Assembly (NCBI GenBank): GCA_902785905.1
Contig: CADAAM010000085.1
Location: 1-32,044 of the forward strand
Source: Oscillospiraceae bacterium
Lineage (GTDB): Bacteria > Bacillota > Clostridia > Oscillospirales > Oscillospiraceae
Direction: 5' to 3'
DNA: 32,044 nt
The position numbers and the translations under genes are program-made. The first letter of the stretch is position 1. Each line of letters begins with the position of its first letter. The notes under the pieces were generated by a model. The model worked only from the letters and a program-made list of their open reading frames with translations, ran no database searches and had not been told where the DNA came from. This document shows, piece after piece, positions 23,119 through 31,390 of this stretch.

Positions 23119-23750
23119 GCTGACTTCTCCCCCTCCGGCGTTTTATTTCCGATCACGTCCGGCATGGTCTCGCCCTTCTCGATCATCGGCAGATACCAGC
23201 TCCCGTAATAAAAGGGCTGCTCGTCCGCGCTGCCGGGCCATTTACTGCCCCAGGGGCGCAGATAGATCACATAGTGAAAGCCGCCCCTGCCGACGGCCTG
23301 GTACTCCCCTTCGATGGTCAAAAGCATTCCGCAGGCGTCCTCCCTCTCGGTGATCGTCCAGTCGGAGGGACTGAGCTCCCGGTCGAGAAAGCTGCCGCCC
23401 GCGCAGCGCAGCGCGCCGCCGTCCCGCTCAAGAAGCGCTTCGCTGAGGCAGTTGTCGCGGGGCATGTCCTCGTCCCAGAGCAGGAGCTTCCGCGCGCCGT
23501 CCGCCTCGGAGAGCACGGCGCAGCAGTCCCAGTAATAGCCGTACATATGCGCCCAGTCGCCCTTGCAGTGGTCCATCTTCCACCAGCCGTACCAGTCCCC
23601 GTCAGAGACAGCGGCGGCTTCGGCGGTGGGCGCGGGCGTCGGGGCCATATCCAGGATCACGACGGTCTTGTCCGCCGCGCTTTCTTTCCCGCAGCCGCAG
23701 AGCAGCAGAGAGAGCAGCGCGGCGAGCAGGGATATGCCTATATTTCTCAC
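23115..23750 (-). CDS. Hypothetical lipoprotein
   Basis: A 211-residue secreted lipoprotein with no family that I recognise. The signal peptide MRNIGISLLAALLSLLLCGC ends in a lipobox (LCGC, Cys20). A short linker rich in Pro, Ala and Thr (about 35-46) leads into a Trp-, Tyr- and Cys-rich domain (WYGWWKMDHCKGDWAHMYGYYWDCC). The start is GTG at 23750, overlapping the TGA of the upstream gene (GTGA). It is part of the long leftward operon. A role at the cell surface alongside the membrane glycosyltransferase-like genes is a guess. Confidence 0.75.
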   Translation of the reverse strand: MRNIGISLLAALLSLLLCGCGKESAADKTVVILDMAPTPAPTAEAAAVSDGDWYGWWKMDHCKGDWAHMYGYYWDCCAVLSEADGARKLLLWDEDMPRDNCLSEALLERDGGALRCAGGSFLDRELSPSDWTITEREDACGMLLTIEGEYQAVGRGGFHYVIYLRPWGSKWPGSADEQPFYYGSWYLPMIEKGETMPDVIGNKTPEGEKSA

Positions 23751-24120
23751 CCGAATTTCACCACGATCCTGTTGTCGATTTTCTGCACCGAGCCGTCGTA
23801 GGGGTACTCCGCCATGGCGAGCACGCGCGGGTCCTCCGCAAGCTCTGCAAGCTCCGCCTCGTCCGCAAAGGGGATGTCGAGGCCGAGGTAATATCGTATG
23901 AGGTTTTCCCGGGAATAGATGTTGACAAGATCCCGGTTCACGCCCATGAAGAGCTCGGTGTCGAGCTCCGGGAAAGTATGCAGCAGATTGTCCTGCCGTC
24001 CGATGACGGCGAGGGTGCAGCCTTCGTCAAAGCCCTCGGTCCTCTCCACCCGGGAGGCGAGCACGGTATAGAAGGCCCGGGCGTTTTCATATTGCAGGGT
24101 CATTTTGAGATAGCACTTGT
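23747..24120 (-). pseudogene. C-terminal part of the GtrII-like glucosyltransferase-domain protein, displaced frame
   Basis: A 123-residue soluble C-terminal domain (KCYLKMTLQYENARAFYTVL to GSVQKIDNRIVVKFG). The YLKMTLQYENAxAFYTxLxxRVExTEGF segment belongs directly after the last membrane helix in GtrII-like proteins. It has no sensible start codon and follows the main ORF across a frame switch inside the palindrome CTTGTACAAG (24116-24125). Confidence 0.78.
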
Positions 24121-25193
24121 ACAAGGCACAGCGGCAGACAGAGCCAGTCTGCGCCGCCCTTCACCCGCTCCGCCGCGATCCCCATCAGCAGATAGACACA
24201 CACGAAGCTGTACATGACCAGCGTGTGAATCGACTCCTGCGACATGATGAGGAACATGCAGCAGATGCTCAGCGGCAGAAGCAGCAACAGCACCGCGAGC
24301 AGCGCAGCGTTTAACACCCGGCGCCCCCTGAGCGCAAGTCCCGCCAGCGCCGCAAGGGTAAGGCCCAGCAGGGCGATGTGCAGATAGCGCGAGGCCTCAG
24401 ACGTGATGAGCGAGAAGTTTCGGAAGCTGAAGATGTAAGTAAAGGCGTCATAGGCCATGCGGACGCGCCGCGGCAGACTCACCGCGCCGTTGACGTTCTC
24501 GGTCACATAGCTGTTGAATGCCGTGCCCGTCACGCGCAGGACGAGCAGGGTGATGAGATAGTACAGCGCCACCGCCCCCAGCAGCATCGCCAGGGCCTTG
24601 ACGCCGAAGCGCACGATCTCAAAAACAGGCTTCTCCCCGTCCAGGGTATCACGGATCATCACCAGCAGCAGCAGGCTTGCGGCGAGTGAGATATACGCCT
24701 GATAGATGCCCAGGGCGAGCACCAGCAGCACCGCGCCCAAAAGCGTCCGCCGCAGTCCGCCCTTACAAAACAGGAACACCGCCAGCACCGCGAGGCCGAA
24801 GGACCAGGCATAGGCGCTGGAGGTGAACATGAAGCAGAAGACCCCCGTAAGGGCCGGAAAGCTCGTGATGATTGCGGGGAGCACGGCGCGCATGACCGTG
24901 CTGCGGATGTTGAGTACGGAGAGAATCAGGCAGCAGGCCAATGAGATCAGCAGCAGGCTCACAATTCCGTAGACCCAGGGCATGGACCAGTCGGGAAACA
25001 GGACCTTCACGAGCTCAAGTCCCCAGCGTCCGGAGGTCACGGTCGCGCCCTTGCCGAAGAGGGACTCGATCTCGTCATGGTTTAAGAGCTTGTTGGCAAA
25101 GGCATAGCCGTGGGCGAGCAGGCCCGCGATCAGCGCCGAGCAGAACGGCGTCCGCCAGTCCCGCCGCAGGGCGTTCAGCTTCTCCGTATTCAT
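24121..25193 (-). CDS. GtrII-like membrane glucosyltransferase-domain protein, frame lost near residue 357
   Basis: A polytopic membrane protein of the GtrII-like family, which adds glucose to surface polysaccharides in characterised relatives. It begins MNTEKLNALRRDWRTPFCSA and has a catalytic-type acidic loop (FANKLLNHDEIESLFGKGATV), then about nine hydrophobic helices. After the last helix (LPLCLV) the frame is lost, and the ORF as read runs out of frame to 24087. The soluble C-terminal domain continues in the next frame (23747-24120). A few residues (about 10-15, estimate) appear missing. ATG 25193 overlaps the stop of the preceding gene (ATGA). Confidence 0.75.
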
Positions 25194-26740
25194 GGGCGGC
25201 TCTCGACCTTTCTGAAAACAGTGAACAGCCCGTAGGCCGCGATGGGCAGCATCAGGGAAAAATACGGCAGGGCGTACTGACTCTTGGCCTCAAACAGCAG
25301 ATGGTAGAGAAGCCCGCCCAGGACGATCAGCGGCAGCAGGCAGCGCAGCAGATCCTTCTTCTTCCACAGGCGGATCAGACCGAAGAGCAGGCTGAGGAAG
25401 ACGAACTGCTGAAACTGGTTCATAGTGCCGAAGGTGCGTCTCGTCCCGCTGCCGCAGAAGAAGTCGTACAAAAAGCCCTTCTTGCCGTAGCTCGGGTACA
25501 CCTGGTTGAGCCAGAGGGAGCCGTAGCTCGGCTCGTTCCACTGGCTGCGCAGCTTCTGGGAGAAGAAGGTAAACATAGAGGACGGCTCGCGCAGGAACTC
25601 ATGCAGGCGCGCGGCGACGCTCTGCCTCGCCTGGGCTGCGGTCTCGGCGCTGTCGCGGCCGTTTCTCTCGAAGGACTCCACCGTGTAGGCCGCGTTATAC
25701 CAGCCCGGCGCGGCGTAGCCCTCGTTGAAGCCCATGGCCATCCAGGCGATCATGGGGATGCCGTCGCCATAGTCCACGCCTATCCCCTTTTCGTAGATCT
25801 TCTGCGGCAGCTTCGGGATCGTAAAGACACAGACCGCGGCAAACAGCAGACACAGCAGAGATTTGAGCGAGGGCTTTTTCAGCAGCATGATGATCCAGGC
25901 CCCGCCCACCGCCGCGCAGAAGATCAGCAGATTGAGCTTGAGCGTGACCGCGAGGGCCAGCAGCAGGGCGCAGAGCACGCCGTATCTCGTCTTGCCCTTT
26001 TTGATAAACAGCAGCATCATCCACACAGCGCAGATGCCGCAGGAATAGGCGGGGACGTTTCCGTAGAGAAACGGCAGGGTCAGCAGCGGAGGAAAGCAGA
26101 AGAAAAGCAGCAGGATCAGGAGCTTGCGGATGCGCTCATCCTTAAACAGCAGCCCTGTGATCTCAATGAGGGCGTGGTATTGCAGGATCAGCCAGAAGAG
26201 GTTCAGCTCCTGCAGGGCGAGCACGGCGTAGCCCTCCGGCGCGCTGCGCAGAAAAAGTGCCATGAGGCGGAAGAAAATCTCCGAATACAGCACATAGCCG
26301 AGCTGGAACGGGAAACGGTGAAAATAGTTCTCGGACAGAATGGAATAATCCCCCACTGCCGCGCGCTGCGCCCCATAGGTGACGAGGAAGGAGTCGCTGT
26401 AGCTCGGCGCGCGCAGCTTCGTCGTGGCGATATAGGCCGTCCCGAGGGCGAAGGTCCAGAACAGCAGGGCATATTCCATCCGCCGAAAACGTATCCCGCC
26501 GCAGTGGCGGAAAAACAGGTAGACCGACGACAGGAGGAGGGAGAGGATGATGATGTTCAGAAACACATTATCGTCGTAGAACTCGATATTCTCACCGGAG
26601 GCATCCTCCGTGTTCAAGATGCTGGTCTCCCAGAAGGCCGCGGCCGTAAGTCCAAGGATAAACGCAAGGGTGAGAATCAGGATGATCGCGGAGGCCGTCT
26701 TCTCCAGGTTTGTGGAAAAGCGCTCCAGTCTGTTGTCCAT
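25190..26740 (-). CDS. Multi-pass membrane glycosyltransferase-like protein
   Basis: A 516-residue membrane protein with about ten to twelve hydrophobic helices and an extracytoplasmic segment in the second half. The general layout is of dolichyl/undecaprenyl-phosphate mannosyl- or glucosyltransferases of the GT39/ArnT/PMT type. An early acidic segment lies after the first helix (SGENIEFYDDN). The end, FEAKSQYALPYFSLMLPIAAYGL, is typical of such proteins in Clostridia as I remember them. ATG 26740 has GAGGAGGAG upstream. It overlaps the GtrII-like gene by four bases. The acceptor is unknown; a wall or lipid-linked polymer is likely. Confidence 0.65.
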   Translation of the reverse strand: MDNRLERFSTNLEKTASAIILILTLAFILGLTAAAFWETSILNTEDASGENIEFYDDNVFLNIIILSLLLSSVYLFFRHCGGIRFRRMEYALLFWTFALGTAYIATTKLRAPSYSDSFLVTYGAQRAAVGDYSILSENYFHRFPFQLGYVLYSEIFFRLMALFLRSAPEGYAVLALQELNLFWLILQYHALIEITGLLFKDERIRKLLILLLFFCFPPLLTLPFLYGNVPAYSCGICAVWMMLLFIKKGKTRYGVLCALLLALAVTLKLNLLIFCAAVGGAWIIMLLKKPSLKSLLCLLFAAVCVFTIPKLPQKIYEKGIGVDYGDGIPMIAWMAMGFNEGYAAPGWYNAAYTVESFERNGRDSAETAAQARQSVAARLHEFLREPSSMFTFFSQKLRSQWNEPSYGSLWLNQVYPSYGKKGFLYDFFCGSGTRRTFGTMNQFQQFVFLSLLFGLIRLWKKKDLLRCLLPLIVLGGLLYHLLFEAKSQYALPYFSLMLPIAAYGLFTVFRKVESRP

Positions 26741-26783
26741 TGCGGTCTCTCCTCCTCTATCTTAAAATCAGAATCAGCTGTGG

Positions 26784-28148
26784 TTATTGCCTGCTGCGCC
26801 CTTTTCCAAAGCTCAGACGGTGCAGAAACAGGAGCAGGAGCGCGAGGTAGACGGCCGCGATCGCGCAGACCACAATGGCCATGAGGTCGGAGCGGGCAGC
26901 CAGACTCACCAGCACCAGGACCGGTGCGCCCAGGATGATGCCGACGCTGCTGCCGCTGACGAGATTGTTGGCGGCCGGAGTCTTAAAGTTGCTGTCGATC
27001 TCCCGCAGCAGGAGGATGCCGGAGGAGATGGTGCCGGTCATCATGCCGTACATGGAGATAAGACCTTCATAATAATAATCGGGATAGGCCCAGCGGCACA
27101 CGCGCTTGAGGTGGAGCCAGGTGAAAACGCCGCCGCTGAGGGCCATGAGCAGAAAGTAAACCCACAGGCCGCTCAGATCCTCGATATTGATGGAGGAGAC
27201 GCCGGCGACGATCATAAGGTCGAAGAAGAAGCCGGAGATTCGATTCAGGAGATAGTTGTTCTGATACTGCCGCTCGATGAGGCCGCTCTGTCTCCCCTTC
27301 TCCAGCAGGGCGCGCAGCAGCACCGCGATAGCCGAGCCGATGATGAAGTTAAAGCCCCAGAGCAGGGTGTTGACCGTTCTGGCAAGGCCCTCCGAAATCG
27401 CCGCAATGCCCGAGGTCAGCCCCCAAGTGGCAAGATAGGTGACAAGGTAGGTCACCAGCACCATCGCGAGCTGGACGGACAGCCTGTCCACCGAGTCGGC
27501 CACGGGCAGCTCGTTTCGATCCTGGAAGAAGTCGACGGCGAGATCGTCGTCGCTCGCCCTCTTCGAGGGCTTGAGACTGCCGCGCCTGGCCAGGACGTTG
27601 AGCAAAATGACGCCCACGACGCAGGCGCAGAGATAGCCCGCCGCCGCGATGGCGAGGCCGAAGCTGCGCCCGCCGGCAAAGCCCAGGTTCTGATAGCTGG
27701 TGCCCACGTTGTTGGCCTGTCCGGGGCCCTGGCCGAAGCCCATCGGCAGCAGCAGGCCGGAGGCCTTGAAAAGCCCCGGCATCAGGGTATAGCCGAGGGT
27801 GATGCTGATGAGAAGGCCGATCACGCCCTGCACCATGTAGGAGCTCACAATGATGACGCCGGACTTGAGGGCGGCGTGGTCAGTCTGGTTTGCCGCCTTG
27901 TTCGGCACGCGCAGGGACATGGCGATGAAGCCCAGGGCAATACCGTGGTAGACCAGGATCTCCATGATCTCCCCGTCGATATGGATGAGGCCCGTGTATT
28001 TGAGCGCGAGGACCGCCACGGGCATCATGGCATTGCGGATGAGTTTGACCCGGTTGCGCAGCATATTGCAGATCAGGATCGCCCCCGCGATCAGGCCGAG
28101 CTGTATGACAATATTCCAGAGGGATGTGTTTGCGGCAGAATAATCCAT
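26784..28148 (-). CDS. Sodium/glutamate symporter family protein (GltS-like)
   Basis: A 454-residue inner-membrane Na+-coupled carrier of the ESS/GltS type. It has 10-12 helices in two repeated halves, with glycine-rich re-entrant loops: MGFGQGPGQANNVGTSYQNLGF in the first half and YGMMTGTISSGILLLREID in the second. The glycine-rich loop differs from E. coli GltS (GQGPGQANNVG), so the substrate may be something other than glutamate. ATG 28148 has GGAGG five bases upstream. It lies 14 bases after the acyltransferase gene in the long leftward operon. Confidence 0.82.
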   Translation of the reverse strand: MDYSAANTSLWNIVIQLGLIAGAILICNMLRNRVKLIRNAMMPVAVLALKYTGLIHIDGEIMEILVYHGIALGFIAMSLRVPNKAANQTDHAALKSGVIIVSSYMVQGVIGLLISITLGYTLMPGLFKASGLLLPMGFGQGPGQANNVGTSYQNLGFAGGRSFGLAIAAAGYLCACVVGVILLNVLARRGSLKPSKRASDDDLAVDFFQDRNELPVADSVDRLSVQLAMVLVTYLVTYLATWGLTSGIAAISEGLARTVNTLLWGFNFIIGSAIAVLLRALLEKGRQSGLIERQYQNNYLLNRISGFFFDLMIVAGVSSINIEDLSGLWVYFLLMALSGGVFTWLHLKRVCRWAYPDYYYEGLISMYGMMTGTISSGILLLREIDSNFKTPAANNLVSGSSVGIILGAPVLVLVSLAARSDLMAIVVCAIAAVYLALLLLFLHRLSFGKGRSRQ

Positions 28149-28162
28149 GTTGTCCTCCGATT

Positions 28163-29221
28163 TCAGGCCGCGGCATTCTGCCAGACCATCAGGTATTTTC
28201 TCAGGCAGGCCCCGCCCGCCGCGCGAATTTCAAAATAGCGGTCCCCGACGGAAAAGAGCAGCATCCCGGCCTTGACCATGGCCATGCTGTCGATCTCCGT
28301 GAGCGGAAAGCACCGGCCGCCGAGCTCGATGGCGTCGGGGTACTGTCGGAGCTCTCCCTTTGCAAGCAGCGTCTCGCGGTGGCCGGCGCCGATCTCGCGC
28401 AGGGTCATGTCCCCGTCCGAGAAGAGCAGGCCGTCCGCCCGCGCGCAGATATCCTTCAGCGCGCTCCGCTGAACGGTCTCCCACTCGGCGAGGGTCTCCA
28501 CCGGGTCGGGCGGGTCGAAGAAGCCCTCCTCGGTATAGAGAAGGTCGAGGCCGCAGGCGCAGACCACGCGGTCTCCCACGCCCCGGACACTCCCGAGCTC
28601 TCCGCATTTAGGGCAGAGAAAGAAGCCGCGCTCGATCCCCTCGGCCCGGTTCCGTCCCCGAAAGCGCACATGCTCCGTCCGCTGGCGGGCAAAGGCGTCC
28701 TCGTACAGGTCGCGGTCGATGAGGGCCGTAATTGCCGGGCCCTTCATGGCCTTCAGCTCCTCCGGGCTGTAGATCCCGACGGCAGCGCCGCGCATCCGGC
28801 CGAGGCGGCGGGAGTTTGCCCAGCGCGGCAGGCTGAGATAGCCGCCCTCCAGGCGGTAGGTCACAAGCGGGACGCCCGCCATGGCGAAGAGGCAGACGGT
28901 GTCCCCCGCCTTCAATGCGCGCAGGACCGCCATGACCGTGTCCGCCCCGGAGGCCGCCTTTTTACGCGGGATGGGCGCGACCAGCCATTCAAGCAGTTTT
29001 GAGAGGAAACCGTGACGGAAGATATGCTCGCTCGCCACGAAGCGTACGGGGCGATCCGGAAAGCTCATCGCGAGCAGAAGGGGGTCCCAGTTTGTCACAT
29101 GGTTTGCGATAATGAGGCAGGGGCCGTCCGTTTGGCAGGGCTTCGCCGTCATGTTGAAGCGGCGCGCCACGAAACCGCGCATCAGCCGCTGCAGAAAGCG
29201 CCAGCGTTTGAGTCTTTTCAT
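28163..29221 (-). CDS. PlsC-like acyltransferase with zinc ribbon, probable internal deletion of motif III
   Basis: A lysophosphatidate acyltransferase family protein of 352 residues. The catalytic NHxxxxD motif is clear (ANHVTNWD, His41, Asp46). Related proteins continue from a CLFAEGNRS-type segment (the EGTRS motif that binds glycerol-phosphate) to VTYRLEGGYL. Here VCLFA is followed at once by MAGVPLVTYRLEGGYL, so about 20-25 residues including that motif appear to be missing, in frame, at ~28881. Residues ~205-235 hold a zinc ribbon (CPKCGELG...VCACGLD), and the C-terminus is a PH-like beta domain. ATG 29221 has GGAGAGGGG upstream. As read, the enzyme would probably be inactive. Confidence 0.78.
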   Translation of the reverse strand: MKRLKRWRFLQRLMRGFVARRFNMTAKPCQTDGPCLIIANHVTNWDPLLLAMSFPDRPVRFVASEHIFRHGFLSKLLEWLVAPIPRKKAASGADTVMAVLRALKAGDTVCLFAMAGVPLVTYRLEGGYLSLPRWANSRRLGRMRGAAVGIYSPEELKAMKGPAITALIDRDLYEDAFARQRTEHVRFRGRNRAEGIERGFFLCPKCGELGSVRGVGDRVVCACGLDLLYTEEGFFDPPDPVETLAEWETVQRSALKDICARADGLLFSDGDMTLREIGAGHRETLLAKGELRQYPDAIELGGRCFPLTEIDSMAMVKAGMLLFSVGDRYFEIRAAGGACLRKYLMVWQNAAA

Positions 29222-29241
29222 GGGCGTCCCCTCTCCCCTTT

Positions 29242-30390
29242 TTATTTTTGCGGTATCAGCTCCAGAAGGCTCTGCTCAAAGCCGTAGGCCGCGCGCAGGG
29301 CCTCCGCTCTCTCCCGGCTTCCGCTCCGGCGTCTGCCGCTGTATTTTGCGCGGAGCATGAGGTTTTTGGGTGAGTGCTCGAAGTCCACAAATTCGATCAC
29401 GTCTACCTCGTAGCCCTCGTCCTCCAGCACCGCCGCGCGGATGGAGTCGGTCAGCAGGGCGCAGACGCGCTCCTTGATGATGCCGTGCTCCAGCAGCAGA
29501 TCCAGCTCCCCGCCCTTGTGAATGCTGAGGTTTACCTCATGCTGGCAGCAGGGCACGGAGAAGATGTGCTTAACGCCGTGTTTGACCGCGTAGGCCAGGG
29601 CGTAGTCCGTCGCCGTGTCGCAGGCGTGGAGGGTGACCACCATGTCGATCTCCGTGTCGGCGAGACTGTCCTTCGTCACGTCCGCGACCTCGAAGCGCAG
29701 GCCTGCATAGCCGTAGCGCGCGGCGATCTCACTGCAGCGGGCCACCACGTCCGCCTTGAGGTCGTAGCCGATGATCTCGGTCTCCATGCCGCGGCGGACG
29801 GCGAAATAGTAATAGAGAATAAAGGTCAGATAGGACTTGCCGCAGCCGAAGTCCAGGATGCGGATGCAGTCAGCCTTCTCATCCCGCACGCCCTGATCGA
29901 CCAGCTCCACAAAGCGGTTGATCTGGCGGAACTTGTCGTACTTGGCGCGCACGATATGAAAGTCCTTCGTGAAAACACCGAGGTCGACCAGCGCCGGGAT
30001 GTTCTCCCCCTCGCGCAGGAGGTAGTCCTTCTCCCGGTTGTGCGCCTGCGCGCCGCCGGGGCGGGGCAGAACAGCCGCGCCGCCGGTCTTTTTATAGCTG
30101 CCGTCGCGCTTTAAGATGTACTGGCGGCTCTCCGTCTCCGCGCTCAGCAGGACCTGGCGGAAGCGGCCCTCCAGATTTCCCTCCGCCCAGGAGAGCAGGC
30201 CGGCGCCGGTAAAATTCAGATGAAACGCCTTGTTGTTTTGAAAGCTCTCCGCCTGATAACGCCGCTCCCCTTTGATGAGCACGGGGCGCAGCTCGACCTT
30301 CTGGGGGCCGTCCTTCCCGGTCGGCTGGGAGAAGACCGCCTTGCCGAGCGTCGGCAGGAGAATCGCGAGCTCCTGTGTGATCTTCGCCAT
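29242..30390 (-). CDS. Class I SAM-dependent methyltransferase (Methyltransf_32-like)
   Basis: A 382-residue methyltransferase with a Rossmann core. The SAM-binding motif I is ILDFGCGKSYLTF, followed by IGYDLKADVV, FEVADVTKD and VVTLHACDTATDYALAYA. This arrangement resembles the METTL25-type (Methyltransf_32) family; the substrate is unknown, perhaps RNA or protein. The N-terminal ~130 residues are a separate beta-rich part. I chose ATG 30390, one base after the RsmI stop (TGAAATG), over the in-frame GTG at 30399, which overlaps rsmI. It is coupled to rsmI. Confidence 0.78.
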   Translation of the reverse strand: MAKITQELAILLPTLGKAVFSQPTGKDGPQKVELRPVLIKGERRYQAESFQNNKAFHLNFTGAGLLSWAEGNLEGRFRQVLLSAETESRQYILKRDGSYKKTGGAAVLPRPGGAQAHNREKDYLLREGENIPALVDLGVFTKDFHIVRAKYDKFRQINRFVELVDQGVRDEKADCIRILDFGCGKSYLTFILYYYFAVRRGMETEIIGYDLKADVVARCSEIAARYGYAGLRFEVADVTKDSLADTEIDMVVTLHACDTATDYALAYAVKHGVKHIFSVPCCQHEVNLSIHKGGELDLLLEHGIIKERVCALLTDSIRAAVLEDEGYEVDVIEFVDFEHSPKNLMLRAKYSGRRRSGSRERAEALRAAYGFEQSLLELIPQK

Positions 30391-30391
30391 T

Positions 30392-31273
30392 TCAGCCACC
30401 GAAGAGGCACTTGAGATTCAGGGCCGCGGCCTTGAGCTCGTTCTTGCTGTAGGAGTTGTTCTCGTCGCCGAGTACCGCCGCGACGGCCTCCTTGGCGGAG
30501 AGATCGCCCGCGATCATGGCGTCGACCAGCATGGCCTCGGCCGAGACCGTATGCTCCTGCTTGTTGAAAATATAGTCCTCGTCGATCTCCACGACGATGG
30601 CATACTCGCCCTTGTCGTAATTGCCCTTGGCGAGAAGCTGCTCCTTCACCTCGGCGGGCGTGCCGCGAAAGCTCATCTCATGGAGCTTGGTCAAATCGTT
30701 GCACAGGCACAGACGGCACCCGGCCCCGCTGTCGATGAAGAAGTCCACCAGCTCCATAATGCGCTTGGGCGACTCATAGAGGGCGAAGGTGCGGGTATCG
30801 CCGCGGCGCATTTTCTCCAGGAGCTTCCGGCGCTCCGCGTTTTCCCGGGGAAAGAAGCCGTAAAACAGAAAACTTGACAGATCGAAGCCCGACACGGACA
30901 GGGCCGTCACCGCCGCGCAGCAGCCTGGCACGCCGATGACCGGGATGCCCGCTTCCACGGCGGCCTTGATGAGTTCGTTTCCCGGGTCGGAGATGCAGGG
31001 CGTGCCCGCATCGGTGATGACGGCGACGCTTTTGCCCTGGAGCATCTCATTAATAAAGTACCTGGCCTTGCCGTACTCGTTGAATTTATGATTGGAGACC
31101 AGCTTGTTTCGGATCTCCAGCTTGCCGAGCAGCACCATGGAGCGGCGCGTATCCTCGGCCGCGATGATGTCCACGTCCGTCAGGATCTGCTTCCCCCTGG
31201 GCGACATGTCGCGGGAGTTGCCGATGGGCGTGGCGACGATATAGAGCTTTCCGGTTCCGGTCGTTTCGTTCAT
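30392..31273 (-). CDS. rsmI: 16S rRNA (cytidine1402-2'-O)-methyltransferase RsmI
   Basis: Methylates the 2'-OH of C1402 in 16S rRNA using SAM. It has the tetrapyrrole-methylase fold, with LYIVATPIGNSRDMSPRG at the N-terminus, DIIAAEDTRRS, VAVITDAGTPCISDPG, GVPGCCAAVTALSVSGF and YESPKRIMEL, and an LTKLHEMSFRG segment. It is full length (293 residues). ATG 31273 has AAAGGA at a good distance; the longer frame to 31300 overlaps the promoter's downstream region. It is the first gene of the long leftward operon. Confidence 0.93.
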   Translation of the reverse strand: MNETTGTGKLYIVATPIGNSRDMSPRGKQILTDVDIIAAEDTRRSMVLLGKLEIRNKLVSNHKFNEYGKARYFINEMLQGKSVAVITDAGTPCISDPGNELIKAAVEAGIPVIGVPGCCAAVTALSVSGFDLSSFLFYGFFPRENAERRKLLEKMRRGDTRTFALYESPKRIMELVDFFIDSGAGCRLCLCNDLTKLHEMSFRGTPAEVKEQLLAKGNYDKGEYAIVVEIDEDYIFNKQEHTVSAEAMLVDAMIAGDLSAKEAVAAVLGDENNSYSKNELKAAALNLKCLFGG

Positions 31274-31310
31274 GGTGTGTTCCTTTTCCGTTGCTTTCAT
31301 TTTTCATTAT

Positions 31311-31339
31311 ATTATAACCCACCCGCGCCCCCTTGGCAA
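31311..31339 (-). promoter_or_regulatory. Promoter for rsmI and the leftward operon
   Basis: On the minus strand TTGCCA (31339-31334) and TATAAT (31316-31311) have a 17-base spacer. It begins just past the hpf terminator. Confidence 0.75.
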
Positions 31340-31344
31340 GCGAA

Positions 31345-31376
31345 ATAAAAAACGCCGGGGAAAACTCCCCGACGTT
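31345..31376 (-). terminator. Terminator of hpf
   Basis: On the minus strand AACGTCGGGGA pairs with TCCCCGGCGTT (11 base pairs, one wobble) around a GTTT loop, followed by a run of T residues (31350-31345). Confidence 0.88.
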
Positions 31377-31390
31377 AAAATGGCTTAAGA

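Noticed and set aside
26787-28238. Long rightward open frame opposite the GltS-like gene
   Set aside because: Antisense shadow with no motif; the leftward frame encodes clear membrane helices and has a ribosome binding site.
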